Assembly: GCA_949840885.1 (NCBI GenBank)
Contig: CATKYJ010000012.1
Coordinates: 36,643-100,642, forward strand
DNA from: an uncultured Acetatifactor sp.
Lineage (GTDB): Bacteria; Bacillota; Clostridia; Lachnospirales; Lachnospiraceae
Length of the DNA: 64,000 bases
Direction of reading: 5' to 3'
Position numbers and translations under genes: made by a program. Position 1 is the first letter of the stretch, and each line of letters starts with the position of its first letter. This document shows positions 41,298 through 50,883 of the stretch, piece after piece. The notes below the pieces were generated by a model, which was given only the letters and a program-made list of their open reading frames with translations, was not told the DNA's origin and ran no database searches.

Positions 41298-43181
41298 TTA
41301 TTGATAATACTGAGCCTGTGCCTGCCAGAGTTCATAATACTTTCCTTTTTCATCCGCCAGAAGCTCCTCATGGTTCCCACGCTGCACCAGCCGTCCCTGG
41401 TGGAATACAGCTATGTCGTTGCAGAAGCGGCAGGAGGACAGTCTGTGGGAGATGTAGATAGCCGTCTTGTCCCCCACCATGGCATCGAAACCGGAGTAAA
41501 TCTCATACTCCGACAGGGGATCCAGGCTGGCGGTGGGCTCGTCAAGGAGCACGAAAGGCGCATCCTTGTACAGGGCTCTGGCGATGGCGATTTTCTGGGC
41601 CTCGCCGCCGGATATTTCTACACCGTCATCCGCTATGTCCTGATAGAGGCAGGTGTCAATGCCTGCGGGGAGCTTCTCCAGCCGCTCTCCCAGCCCGGCC
41701 TGGCCCAGAACCCGCCTGGCTTTCTCCTCATCCACCTCCCCGGAGGCTGCCACATTCTCCCCTAAAGGCATGGACAGGAGCTTAAAGTCCTGGAATACCA
41801 CCGAAAAGAGCTGCAGGTACTCATCCTGCCGAAATTTCCGGATGTCCACGCCGTTCAACAGGATTTCCCCCTCCTGGGGATCGTAGAGACGGCACAGGAG
41901 CTTGATCATGGTAGTCTTGCCTGAGCCGTTCATGCCAACGATTGCCATGCGCTCTCCGATGCGCAGCTTCATAGAGAAGTCTATCAGGGCATAGCGCTCC
42001 GTCCCCGGATAACGGAAAGAGACATGTCGAAATTCTATCTCATACTGATTGTCCAGCCGTTTCTCCACAGGAAGCTTTCCCTTGTACATCTCATCGCTGA
42101 CATTCAGCAGCTCCAGGGTGCTGGCCACTCTCCTGGCGGTGAGGGCCAGGCCGCTGCACTGATAGCCCATGCCCTGGACACAGTTCAGGATGCTTGTGAC
42201 AGAGCCTGCGAACTTAATGACATTTCCTATGGGGAACGCGCCCAACAGGGCATAGGCGGCACAGATCAGATAGCCTGCAAGGGCCATCAGGCCTTCTGCG
42301 GCTCCCTGGAGAAAGCCCAGCCTCCCTGCCAGCTTTCCCACAATGGACACTCTGGGAATGACTTTTTCGCTTTCCCGCATGTTCCCCACTGTGTAGTGTT
42401 CCATCATGTCGTATCCGTCATAGAGATGAATATCCTTGATGAAATGGTAGTCTCCGCTCATACAGCGGCGCACCCAGTACCAGAAAAAGGAATAATATTT
42501 TCGGTAAATCTCCTCCGGGTACGTCTCCGAAGGGTCTTTCAGGAGCGTTTCCTCATAGACAGCGTTTGCCCTGGCTGCAGCCACAGTCAGAATCCACAGA
42601 ATGACAGCCAATGCCGCAAGTCCCAGATACATCCACATATTGCGGGAGGCTGCGATAATCCTCAGGATGGGGAACGCCACCGCCACAGAGCAGACCAGCC
42701 TGCATATGCCTGACACAATAGGGTCAAAATACTCGAATGTATTGTAAATGCCGGCTCCCCAGTTGTTGTCTCTGGCAATGCGGTCGGTGAGTTTTTTGAT
42801 ATAGGGGCTCTCGATCAGGGAGTAGTCCATCTGCTGAAATTTGGCGGCAAAATCATTGTCGTAAACCCGGCAGATATGGTTCCTTTTCGGCAGGAGGAAC
42901 TCGTTTAGTAAAAAGCGGGAGGCAGTGGAAAGCAGGAATGAGCAGACTAGGAGGTAAAACACCGGCTTTCCGATTGTTTCCACAGGCGCGCCTTCGCAGA
43001 GCAGTTCCAGAATTTCGGCGGAAAATACCAGCGCCAGCGCCGCCTCCACTGCCTCCAGCAATAACCTGCCAGTTGCCAGGGAAAAATAAGTCTTGTCGAT
43101 TTTATGAATATAGAAAAACATATTTTTGATATATCTGATATTTTCTTTCCAGGGAATCTTGCTTGTCAAATCATCCGGCAT
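41298..43181 (-). CDS. ABC exporter subunit, fused permease-ATPase (second)
   Basis: 627 aa. A six-helix type I exporter membrane domain occupies about residues 20-340, followed by a nucleotide-binding domain with Walker A VGMNGSGKTTMIKLL, signature ISGGEAQKIAIARAL and Walker B PFVLLDEPTASLD. It overlaps the first subunit gene by 11 bases and very probably forms a heterodimer with it. Substrate is unknown: peptide or lipid export would fit, and no precursor peptide gene was recognised nearby. Confidence 0.9.
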   Translation of the reverse strand: MPDDLTSKIPWKENIRYIKNMFFYIHKIDKTYFSLATGRLLLEAVEAALALVFSAEILELLCEGAPVETIGKPVFYLLVCSFLLSTASRFLLNEFLLPKRNHICRVYDNDFAAKFQQMDYSLIESPYIKKLTDRIARDNNWGAGIYNTFEYFDPIVSGICRLVCSVAVAFPILRIIAASRNMWMYLGLAALAVILWILTVAAARANAVYEETLLKDPSETYPEEIYRKYYSFFWYWVRRCMSGDYHFIKDIHLYDGYDMMEHYTVGNMRESEKVIPRVSIVGKLAGRLGFLQGAAEGLMALAGYLICAAYALLGAFPIGNVIKFAGSVTSILNCVQGMGYQCSGLALTARRVASTLELLNVSDEMYKGKLPVEKRLDNQYEIEFRHVSFRYPGTERYALIDFSMKLRIGERMAIVGMNGSGKTTMIKLLCRLYDPQEGEILLNGVDIRKFRQDEYLQLFSVVFQDFKLLSMPLGENVAASGEVDEEKARRVLGQAGLGERLEKLPAGIDTCLYQDIADDGVEISGGEAQKIAIARALYKDAPFVLLDEPTASLDPLSEYEIYSGFDAMVGDKTAIYISHRLSSCRFCNDIAVFHQGRLVQRGNHEELLADEKGKYYELWQAQAQYYQ

Positions 43182-45093
43182 GTTGTGTGACCTCGCTTTC
43201 TGTGGAATTTGAGCCTGATTGGCAGCCGTCCCGCTCTTGCGCGGTGTAGTAGCGGGACTGTATCTCGAACATGTGGGCGTAACTTCCTCCCAGCGCCATC
43301 AGTTCTTCATGGGTGCCCTCTTCCAGGACGCGACCGTTCTCCAGAAAAAGGATTCTGTCCGAGAACTTGGTGCTGGCCAGCCTGTGGGAGATGAACAGGG
43401 AGGTGCGCCCTCTGCTGATTTTCACATATTCCTCGTATATTTCGCTCTCTGCGATTGGATCCAGCGCCGAGGTGGGCTCATCCAAAACCAGAATGTTCCC
43501 GTTTTTATACAGCGCTCTAGCCAGGAGGAACCGCTGAGCCTGCCCTCCTGACAGTTCCACGCCGTCCTCGAAAGCGGTTTTGGTCATATAGGAGTCCATT
43601 TTGATGCCCCGTTCCCTGAAAATCTCCTCCAGGCCGGCTTCCCGCAGCGCTGCCCAGGCTCTCTCTTCGTCCGTCTCCTCCAGCTTTCGGAAAGAAAGGT
43701 TACAGCCCACCGGGTAGGGGAAGATGGTCGCCTCCTGGAATACCACGGAAAACAGGTCGTACAGCGCCCGTTTGGGCAGTGTGGCGATATCCACTCCATT
43801 GATCAGGATTTTCCCGGCATCCGGCTCGTACAGGCCGCAGAGCAGCTTTACCAAAGTAGACTTCCCTGCGCCGTTGACTCCCAGCAGCGCCACTTTCTCC
43901 CCGGGCGCTATCCGCAGGTTGAAATGTTCGTACACCATGGAATGCCCCTCTCCCATGGAATGCCCCTCTTCCATGGGATGCTCCTCTCCCATGGGATGCT
44001 CCTCCCCCGTTTTCCCCTCATATGAAAAGCTCACATCCCTGAATTCAATCTCTGCCGGAGTCCGGTACAGTTCTGCCGGCGCTTCTCCCTCTTCCCCTGT
44101 CTCCGGAAGTTCCATGTGGGCCCGCATGCAGGAGGCGTCCTCGTTGACCAGCTTCAGCCTGGCGTAATTGTCCATCATTCCCGTGACAAAGCCGGAAAAT
44201 CCTGTAATTGCCCCAAAGTACACAAGAAATTCTGCTGGGGAGATATCTCCCCGGGTGCACGCGTAAATCAAATATGCGTATGCAAAGCCGTTCCTGCACA
44301 GGTTCAGCAAAAGCTGGAGGAAATCTGCTACGAACACTCTGCGCTGGTTCTTTTTCTCCAGTCTGAGCCTCTGACCGAACACCTTTTCCCGGAAAGCCAT
44401 CAGCCAGCGGTTCATGGCAAAAATGCGCACGTCTTTGGCCATTTGGGTATCTTTCATGATCCGATACAGATAATTGATTTTCCTGCCGGACTGGGCAAAC
44501 TCATCTCTGAATGCAAGCTGCCAGCGGTTCTTCATCCGGAATATCCCGTAATTTGCCAGGGACAATCCCAAAAGCAGCGCCACCAGCCAGGGCTTTAAAG
44601 TACCCAGCACCGATGAATACAGGAAGAAACAGGCAGCATTCACCGCCAGTTCCCTGGGAATGCCCAGCATCCGGTAGCACACCGACCAGTCCCCGCTATC
44701 CAGAGACTGATAGGCTCTCTTGGTAATTTTTTTCTGTTCATCATATTCCACATATCGATAGAGGCATCTGGTCTCTTTTAGGACTACCTCTCCAAACAGG
44801 ATGTTGCGGAACATGTTCTCGAAAAAATAGGTTTTGGAGTTCACCCAGGATACGATGGCACCGCCAAGCAGCATGACGCCGCCTGCCAGCGCTATCAGCG
44901 CCAGCCCCCGGAAAAGTTCGCCGGACGATACCTGGCTCAGCACTATGCCAGGCATGAGGATGCCCATGAAAGGAAGCAGTATCTCTCCAAGTATAGTAAT
45001 GGCATGGCTGACGGCCAGACGGGGGAATTCCCGGTAGAGCAGCCTGTAGTAATACCGGATATTGGATAGCAGGGGATAGTTTGGCATGTTCAT
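43171..45093 (-). CDS. ABC exporter subunit with in-frame 18-bp repeats (first)
   Basis: 640 aa, starting at ATG 45093 (GGAGG 9 bases upstream). The membrane domain is about residues 20-320 and the ATPase domain runs from about 345. Motifs are VALLGVNGAGKSTLVKLL, ELSGGQAQRFLLARAL and ILVLDEPTSALD. Between the first strand of the ATPase domain (DVSFSYEGKTG) and VYEHFNLRIAPGE, residues 363-386 are four six-residue repeats (EEHPMG, EEHPME, EGHSMG, EGHSMV). This is a surface loop in ABC folds, which explains why the insertion is tolerated. Confidence 0.9.
   Translation of the reverse strand: MNMPNYPLLSNIRYYYRLLYREFPRLAVSHAITILGEILLPFMGILMPGIVLSQVSSGELFRGLALIALAGGVMLLGGAIVSWVNSKTYFFENMFRNILFGEVVLKETRCLYRYVEYDEQKKITKRAYQSLDSGDWSVCYRMLGIPRELAVNAACFFLYSSVLGTLKPWLVALLLGLSLANYGIFRMKNRWQLAFRDEFAQSGRKINYLYRIMKDTQMAKDVRIFAMNRWLMAFREKVFGQRLRLEKKNQRRVFVADFLQLLLNLCRNGFAYAYLIYACTRGDISPAEFLVYFGAITGFSGFVTGMMDNYARLKLVNEDASCMRAHMELPETGEEGEAPAELYRTPAEIEFRDVSFSYEGKTGEEHPMGEEHPMEEGHSMGEGHSMVYEHFNLRIAPGEKVALLGVNGAGKSTLVKLLCGLYEPDAGKILINGVDIATLPKRALYDLFSVVFQEATIFPYPVGCNLSFRKLEETDEERAWAALREAGLEEIFRERGIKMDSYMTKTAFEDGVELSGGQAQRFLLARALYKNGNILVLDEPTSALDPIAESEIYEEYVKISRGRTSLFISHRLASTKFSDRILFLENGRVLEEGTHEELMALGGSYAHMFEIQSRYYTAQERDGCQSGSNSTESEVTQHAG
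43936..44007 (-). repeat. Four 18-bp repeats inserted in frame in the ABC ATPase
   Basis: Units start at 43936, 43954, 43972 and 43990, each exactly 18 bases. They code for Met-Glu/Gly-Glu-Glu/Gly-His-Ser/Pro in the same phase as ylqH and ilvA. Confidence 0.95.
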
Positions 45094-45196
45094 TGCTTTG
45101 TTCCTCCATTTCTGTTTCAGTCTGTTGGTTTGCCGTGTCTGCACCGCATCCTTTGGATGAAAAATGTCTGTCTTCGTCATGGATTGTACCGCATTG

Positions 45197-45242
45197 ATGC
45201 AAAAAGAGAACCGTTTCTGCACGAACGGCTCTCTCTTTGCAT
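45197..45242. other. Long hairpin between kinase and ABC genes
   Basis: ATGCAAA and TTTGCAT end arms flank a nested AAGAGA/TCTCT and CCGTT/AACGG pairing around an eight-base loop. It lies in the 190-base gap between the GHKL kinase stop and the first ABC gene. No T-run follows on the minus strand, so a regulatory or processing stem is more likely than a terminator. Confidence 0.55.
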
Positions 45243-45282
45243 GAATGGCTTGATTTTTTCCTCCCGCAGGCACAGATATCCC

Positions 45283-46002
45283 CTACAGAGGCAGCAGAAC
45301 CTCCGTGGCGAAGACATTTCCCTCATCCTGCCTGTTCAGATATCCCTTGTACTTTTTCACCACCTTATCGATTCTCTGCAGCCCATAGCCATGGCCGTCG
45401 CTGCCTTTGGTGGAAAGGTATTTTCCAAGTCCCTTGCGGTATGTGCCGTCCGCCGCGTTCATTACATAGATATAGAGGTTGTCCTTGGCTTTCGTCATAT
45501 AGAAACGCAGAAACCGCTCCTCCGGGGACACTTTCAGGCAGGCTTCCATGGCGTTGTCCAGCAAGTTTCCGATCATGACGCTTAAGTCCACATCGGATAC
45601 AGGCAGGCTGGAGGGAAGATCGGCAGTGGCATCCACCCGGATCTCCTTTGCCCGCACCAGGGAAAGCTTGCTGTTCAGGATGGCGTCCACCATGGCATTT
45701 CCGGTGCGGATCGCTATATCTATTGCATTGTAGTCTTGCGTCAAATCCTGGAGATAATGTGCCAGCTGCCCGGTCTGTCCCATCTCCAGGTAGGCCTGCA
45801 TGGTCTGGAGATGATTCTTAAAATCATGCCGCCAGCCTCTGGTCTGACGATACAGATTGTCCACCTCCTCGCAGTGTTTGCGGGTCAGGTCGTTCTGGTA
45901 TCCGGCAATCCGTCGCTCCACTAAACGGCGGATGTAGAAGCGGATTCCCGCCAGCGCTGCGGGAATTGCCGGGATCAGCAGTAGGATAAGATAATTGTTC
46001 AT
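45283..46002 (-). CDS. GHKL-type sensor histidine kinase, one membrane segment
   Basis: 239 aa. An N-terminal hydrophobic segment (YLILLLIPAIPAALAGI) is followed by the phosphoacceptor region RGWRHDFKNHLQTMQAYL and a GHKL ATPase with IGNLLDNAMEACL and GYGLQRIDKVVKKY. It resembles the kinase part of AgrC-type sensors but lacks their multi-pass sensor domain, so it may receive its signal through another membrane protein, possibly the exporter. ATG overlaps the regulator stop by four bases. Confidence 0.9.
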   Translation of the reverse strand: MNNYLILLLIPAIPAALAGIRFYIRRLVERRIAGYQNDLTRKHCEEVDNLYRQTRGWRHDFKNHLQTMQAYLEMGQTGQLAHYLQDLTQDYNAIDIAIRTGNAMVDAILNSKLSLVRAKEIRVDATADLPSSLPVSDVDLSVMIGNLLDNAMEACLKVSPEERFLRFYMTKAKDNLYIYVMNAADGTYRKGLGKYLSTKGSDGHGYGLQRIDKVVKKYKGYLNRQDEGNVFATEVLLPL

Positions 46003-46736
46003 ATGTTCTCCCGTGTTTTGGACTTTTCCTTCATAAATGTCCTGATGAACCTGTCATTTACCTCGTTGTACAGTCTGCGGCTCACCGGCACCAGCGCGCC
46101 GCCGTCCATGACGATGTCCTGTCTGCCTACTTTTGCCACTCTCCGCAGGTTCACCAGGTAGGAACGGTGGCAGAACAGAAAGTCCCCTGTCTTATCCAGC
46201 TTCCGGGCCAGCTCCCGGATTCCCATTTTTAACTGCAGACGCTCTTCCATGCATTCCAACCGGCAGTAATGTCCTACTGCCTCCGCGTAGAGGATTTTGG
46301 CTGCATCTGTCTTCATCCATCCCTCCTCTGTGGGCAGCAGAATCCATTTCGCATCCTCACCCTGCCGCTTCAGGCATTTCTCCAGGCATTCCCATACTTT
46401 CTCCCTGTCCAGAGGTTTTAACAGATAATGCATGGCCTCCAGGTCATAGCCCTGCTGCATGTAGTCGGCGATACCGGTGGTGAAAATGATTATCAGGTCC
46501 TTACCCTGTTCCCGAAGCCGCTTCGCAAGACTGATGCCGTCGGCCCCTCCCATCATGATATCCAGGAAAAGGACGTCATAGCGCTGATCACCGCACCACG
46601 CAAAATAAAAAGACTCGCTGCTTGGGAAAGCTTGCGCCTGCGCGTCACAGTGCTGCCTCTCTATCCACTCTTCGATATATTTTACCAGGATATCCCTGTG
46701 TGCTTGTTCGTCATCCACAACGGCTATGTTCAGCAT
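45999..46736 (-). CDS. LytTR-family response regulator
   Basis: 245 aa. The receiver has AVVDDEQAHRDILVKYIE, phosphoacceptor Asp in VLFLDIMMGG and KPLD. The LytTR DNA-binding domain occupies about residues 140-240 (YLVNLRRVAKVGRQDIVM). I start at ATG 46736 with GAGG upstream; the longer frame to 46841 is unsupported. It heads an operon with the GHKL kinase and the ABC exporter, the usual layout of export systems that regulate themselves. Confidence 0.93.
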   Translation of the reverse strand: MLNIAVVDDEQAHRDILVKYIEEWIERQHCDAQAQAFPSSESFYFAWCGDQRYDVLFLDIMMGGADGISLAKRLREQGKDLIIIFTTGIADYMQQGYDLEAMHYLLKPLDREKVWECLEKCLKRQGEDAKWILLPTEEGWMKTDAAKILYAEAVGHYCRLECMEERLQLKMGIRELARKLDKTGDFLFCHRSYLVNLRRVAKVGRQDIVMDGGALVPVSRRLYNEVNDRFIRTFMKEKSKTRENI

Positions 46737-46771
46737 GGCTCTCGTCCTCTTTGGAGATAATGGTAATCTGG

Positions 46772-47347
46772 CTAGACACAGATAATCTGGCAGGGTCTGA
46801 TGTCCATGGGGCCGGCAGGCAATTCGTCCAGGAACTGGCATCGGTAGCCCACGGCTATGGTGCGCTGCTGCAGCTTTGCCTTGTCCGCCAGGAAGCGGTC
46901 GTAGAAGCCTTTGCCGTACCCCAGCCTGTTTCGGAACGGGTCAAAGGCCACGCCGGGCATTAGCATAAGGCTCTGCTCTGCCCTGTCCGGGGTATAGGGG
47001 TATTTTTCCGTATCTCCTGCCGGCTCCGGTATTCCTTTGTAGCCTGTGACCAGTTCTTCCAGAGCTTCTATTCTGAAAAAGGCCATCTCCGGCTCTTTGT
47101 CTGCCAGCACTTTGGGCACATATACTTTCTTGCCTGCCTTTAGCGTCTCTCTCAGGATATCCCTGGTAGAAATTTCGCTTCCGTAGTTCACGTAGCACAG
47201 GAGATATTCCGAGCGGTAGAACCATTGATGTCCCAGGATTCGTTCTGTCAACAGGATGTCTCCTTTTTTCCGCGTTTCCGCGCTCAGGCCGTCCCGCTGC
47301 CGCAGAATCATTCTTCTGATTTCGCGCTTTTTTGTCTTGTCTTCCAT
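46772..47347 (-). CDS. 5-formyltetrahydrofolate cyclo-ligase
   Basis: 191 aa. It converts 5-formyl-THF to methenyl-THF using ATP, returning a storage form to the folate pool. The diagnostic motif is NRLGYGKGFYDRFL near residue 145, with the N-terminal KREIRRMILRQRDGLS. It lies 35 bases before the LytTR gene and 16 after the DUF896 gene. Confidence 0.93.
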   Translation of the reverse strand: MEDKTKKREIRRMILRQRDGLSAETRKKGDILLTERILGHQWFYRSEYLLCYVNYGSEISTRDILRETLKAGKKVYVPKVLADKEPEMAFFRIEALEELVTGYKGIPEPAGDTEKYPYTPDRAEQSLMLMPGVAFDPFRNRLGYGKGFYDRFLADKAKLQQRTIAVGYRCQFLDELPAGPMDIRPCQIICV

Positions 47348-47363
47348 TCTATATCCTTTCGCT

Positions 47364-47585
47364 TCAGCGGGACTTCCCTCCGAACTTCTCGCCTAAGTTC
47401 TCAGTGGAACCATCGGGGCGCTCAATGGTGATGCTGTCCAGCTGGCCCCGCAGGTTCGCTCTGACGCTGGCCACATATTCCTTGCGCAGCTGTGCCTGTT
47501 CTGCCTTTTCCTCTTCTGTGAGCCCCTCGGCCTGGGATTTGTGGTACAGCGCATTGATGCGCGCGATTCTTTCGTCCATGTTCAT
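47364..47585 (-). CDS. DUF896 family small protein
   Basis: 73 aa. ARINALYHKSQAEGLTEEEK and QAQLRKEYVASVRANLRGQL are typical of DUF896 (Bacillus YnzC/YneJ-like). The fold is a helical hairpin and the role unknown, with some members under SOS control. GGAGG lies 9 bases before the ATG. It is followed closely by the folate cyclo-ligase gene. Confidence 0.9.
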   Translation of the reverse strand: MNMDERIARINALYHKSQAEGLTEEEKAEQAQLRKEYVASVRANLRGQLDSITIERPDGSTENLGEKFGGKSR

Positions 47586-47690
47586 GGTATTCGTCCTCCC
47601 TTTTCCTCAGATTCTTAATAACATAAATGTCCCTCAATCCGCTCCGGAAATCCTGATATCAGACTCCGCTTCCGGATCTAATACTTTCTT

Positions 47691-49391
47691 TCAGGGCGCA
47701 TACTCCCTGGCTATGGCCTCTGCCACCCGGATGCCGTCCATGGCCGCGGAGACGATTCCTCCGGCGAAGCCGGCCCCCTCACCGCAGGGATACAGTCCCC
47801 GGATTTGCGACTGTAACTGTTCGTCCCGATGAATACGCACTGGTGACGAGGTACGGCTCTCAACTCCGGACAGGCAGGCGTCAGGGCGGTCAAAACCGGC
47901 TATCTGCCTGCCGAAAGCCTCCATGCCCTCCACGATGGCTTCGTTGCAGGCCTTTGGCAGGATGCGGCTTACGTCAGCCCATGTCCAGGCCCCCTTGCAC
48001 TGGGGTGTCAATACGAAGTCTTCCGTCCGATGCGGCATTTCATGGTCTGCGCCGGATTCTATGCTACGTCTGAAATCACCAAACCGCTGTACCGGAATCT
48101 TTCCGCCTCCCACAGCATAAGCCCTCTCTTCCAGCCGTCTCTGAAACTCGATTCCCGCCAGCGGGTGCTCTGATCCGAAGTCCTCTGGCGTCACTGTGAC
48201 GATAATGGCACTGTTGGCATTTTTTCCGTCCCGGCCGCTGTAGCTCATGCCGTTCACTGCCGTGCGTCCCTCCTCGGAGGAAGCGTTCACCACATATCCG
48301 CCTGGACACATGCAGAACGAATAGACGCCTCTGCCGTTTCCGGCCTTTGCCGTCACCTTGTAGGGGGCAGCGCCCAGCTCCCCCGGCTGTGCCGCTCCGT
48401 ACTGGCTCTCGTTTATCATCTGCTGGGGATGCTCTACCCGAAGCCCCACGGCAAAGGATTTTGCCTCCATAGGCACTCCGCGCCTTTGCAGCATGGAAAA
48501 AGTATCCCGGGCGCTGTGACCGATGGCCAGCACCAGTTGCCCGCACTCCATATATTCTCCGGAATGCGTCTCTCCCAAGGCTTCCTCTCCCTCCGCAAGG
48601 TTCCCGCTTTCCGCAAAGGTCGGCCTTTTTGCTGTACCCGGCCCCTCCACCGTCACGCCTTTCACGCACCCCGCTTCCACGCGGATATCCGTCACCTGGC
48701 TCTCGAAACGCACTTCTCCACCCAGCCGGATGATTTCCTCCCGCATTCGTTTTACTACAGTGCATAGTACATCCGTGCCGATATGGGGCTTTGCCTCGTA
48801 GCAGATGCTCTCTTTCGCCCCGAATTTCACGAAAGTCTCCAGCACCGCCCTGTTCCTGCCGTCCTTATCCTTTACCAGCGTATTCAGCTTTCCGTCGGAG
48901 AATGTCCCCGCTCCGCCCTCGCCGAACTGCACGTTGGATGCGGTATCCAGCTTTCCCGTCTCCCAGAAAGCCTCCACATCCCTCTGGCGCTCTTCCACGC
49001 ATCTGCCCCGCTCCAGCAAAACGGGCCGGTATCCGTGCAAGGCCAGGAAATAACCGCAGAACAGTCCTGCCGGGCCTGTCCCCGCAATGACTACAGGCTT
49101 CTTTCTCTCCCTGTTTCCAGGTGCCGGGAAATGATAGGCATCCTGAACAGACCTGCACACCAGATTGTCCTTTCCCCGAAACCTATGTAATATCTTCTCC
49201 TCGTCCCGCACCGCCACATCCACAGAATAGCTGTAGAAAATGGCAGGTTTCTTCCTGGCATCAATGGACTGCCGGACGATTCTCAATTCCGTTATATTCT
49301 GTTCGGGCACCCGCAATATGGAAGCTGTCTGTCTGCGCAGATCAGCCTCCGAATGCCCTGTCTTCAATTTCACCTGATTGACCCGAAGCAT
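47691..49391 (-). CDS. FAD-dependent oxidoreductase, COG2509 type
   Basis: 566 aa. An N-terminal domain of about 95 residues precedes the FAD-binding motif KPVVIAGTGPAGLFCGYFLA. Further motifs are NVQFGEGGAGTFSDGKLNT and IGHSARDTFSMLQ, with GEGAGFAGGIVSAAMDGIRV near the C-terminus. Members are uncharacterised dehydrogenases. ATG 49391 with AGGTG 6 bases upstream is preferred to GTG 49400. The next gene, 22 bases away, is another flavoprotein. Confidence 0.88.
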   Translation of the reverse strand: MLRVNQVKLKTGHSEADLRRQTASILRVPEQNITELRIVRQSIDARKKPAIFYSYSVDVAVRDEEKILHRFRGKDNLVCRSVQDAYHFPAPGNRERKKPVVIAGTGPAGLFCGYFLALHGYRPVLLERGRCVEERQRDVEAFWETGKLDTASNVQFGEGGAGTFSDGKLNTLVKDKDGRNRAVLETFVKFGAKESICYEAKPHIGTDVLCTVVKRMREEIIRLGGEVRFESQVTDIRVEAGCVKGVTVEGPGTAKRPTFAESGNLAEGEEALGETHSGEYMECGQLVLAIGHSARDTFSMLQRRGVPMEAKSFAVGLRVEHPQQMINESQYGAAQPGELGAAPYKVTAKAGNGRGVYSFCMCPGGYVVNASSEEGRTAVNGMSYSGRDGKNANSAIIVTVTPEDFGSEHPLAGIEFQRRLEERAYAVGGGKIPVQRFGDFRRSIESGADHEMPHRTEDFVLTPQCKGAWTWADVSRILPKACNEAIVEGMEAFGRQIAGFDRPDACLSGVESRTSSPVRIHRDEQLQSQIRGLYPCGEGAGFAGGIVSAAMDGIRVAEAIAREYAP

Positions 49392-49413
49392 GTAAAACAC
49401 CTATCCTTATCTC

Positions 49414-50733
49414 TCAATTTCCTTTATCTGCGAAAGATGCTGCCGCCTGGCAGCCCGCTATAAATCCGCTGCACCACGCCCACTGCAGATTATACCCTCC
49501 GCAGCGGCCGTCCACATCCAGAATCTCCCCTGCAAAATAGAGTCCCGGCACAAGTTTTGACTCCAGCTCCCCGGTCACTTCCTCCAGCGGGACTCCCCCG
49601 GCGCAGACCTGGGCACTGTCATAGGAATTGCTGCCAATTATGTGGAGCGTCCAGCTTCTGCACAGTTCAAAGACCCTTTTCAGCTTCCTTTCGTCCGCCT
49701 GCCCTGCGGCTTCCCCGGGCCTAAGTCCTGCCAGCTTTATAAATAGAAGCATCAGCTTTTTATGGAGCATACCCGTAAAAAATTCCTCCACCGTGCGCTG
49801 CCCCCGTAAAAGCATTCTTTCCCTGTACAGTGTCTTAAATTCCTCTCCCGTTACATCCGGAAAGAAGTCAATGACTATTTCCACATCTTTTTTTGGGGCA
49901 TTCCCGCTATCGAAATGTCTGTGTCCTGCGGACGGATGACTCTCCAAAACATTCCGACCCTCCGCCAATATGTAATTCACCGTGCGGCTCAATTGGAACA
50001 CCGGTATCCCGGAAATCCCATACTCTGTCAGCTGCAGTTCCCCGCGCTCCTTGGCCACCCGTTTCCCCTGGCAATACACGCTTATCTGCGCCTCTGTCCT
50101 GACTCCGGCCACGGCTTTCAGATATTCTTCCCTGCATCGCAGCTGCACCAGCGCCGGAACCGTGGGAACCAGACTATGCCCCATCTGCCCGGCAAGCCCA
50201 TATCCGCTGCCGTCAGACCCGGTCTTCGGCGCAGCCTTTCCCCCGCAGGCCAGAATGACACGGTCAAAGGAATGCTCCCAACAAACGCCACCCTTTCCAT
50301 GCACCTGGAACAGCCTTGCTCTCCTGCCCCGCCGGATGGCCTCCACCTTAAAGTCCGTCACCACTTCCACGCCCGCGGCTTTCACCTCATACCGCAGCAC
50401 GTCCAGCACAGCCGCCGCCTGCTCGCAGGCTGGATACAGATAGCCGCCGCGGCTCTTGGTCATCAGTCCGATGCTTCTGAAAAAAGAAACCGTGTCCGCC
50501 GTGCCGAACCTCCCCAGGAACGCCTCCAGCATGTCCGGCCTGCCAGTATAATAGTCCGCCGCTCCCAGCCTCTCATTTCCCAGATTGCACTTCCCGTTAC
50601 CGGTAGAAAGTAGCTTTTTCCCCAGTCTGTCGTTCCCCTCAAACAGCGTGACCTTTCCGCCCCGCCTTGCCGCCGTGATCGCCGCCATCATCCCGGCGGC
50701 TCCGCCGCCTACGATTCCCACTGTATTTCCCAT
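49414..50733 (-). CDS. BaiN/HI0933-like flavoprotein
   Basis: 439 aa. The FAD motif is VGIVGGGAAGMMAAITAARRG, followed by GNGKCNLGNERL; the C-terminus has GLYFAGEILDVDGRCGGYN and LQWAWCSGFIAG. The family (NAD(P)/FAD-dependent oxidoreductase, HI0933-like) includes the proposed bile-acid enzyme BaiN. Substrate cannot be assigned here, since no bile-acid genes are nearby. It is in the same operon as the COG2509 gene. Confidence 0.9.
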   Translation of the reverse strand: MGNTVGIVGGGAAGMMAAITAARRGGKVTLFEGNDRLGKKLLSTGNGKCNLGNERLGAADYYTGRPDMLEAFLGRFGTADTVSFFRSIGLMTKSRGGYLYPACEQAAAVLDVLRYEVKAAGVEVVTDFKVEAIRRGRRARLFQVHGKGGVCWEHSFDRVILACGGKAAPKTGSDGSGYGLAGQMGHSLVPTVPALVQLRCREEYLKAVAGVRTEAQISVYCQGKRVAKERGELQLTEYGISGIPVFQLSRTVNYILAEGRNVLESHPSAGHRHFDSGNAPKKDVEIVIDFFPDVTGEEFKTLYRERMLLRGQRTVEEFFTGMLHKKLMLLFIKLAGLRPGEAAGQADERKLKRVFELCRSWTLHIIGSNSYDSAQVCAGGVPLEEVTGELESKLVPGLYFAGEILDVDGRCGGYNLQWAWCSGFIAGCQAAASFADKGN

Positions 50734-50883
50734 GAACCGCTCCTCTTAATCCTGCCTCTTGTCCTGTTCCTTATCCCCTGCTCTCCTGAGATACGTTCCT
50801 ATTCGCCCAAAGAAGTCTTTCCGCAAAGCGAATTTCTTTTCCATGCTTCAAAGAATCTGCCCTGAATTACCCCCAGCCATTCC

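Noticed and set aside
48540..48575. Possible repeat copy (ETHSGEYME) in the COG2509 gene
   Set aside because: Spacing and bases differ too much from the 18-bp unit to separate it from chance.
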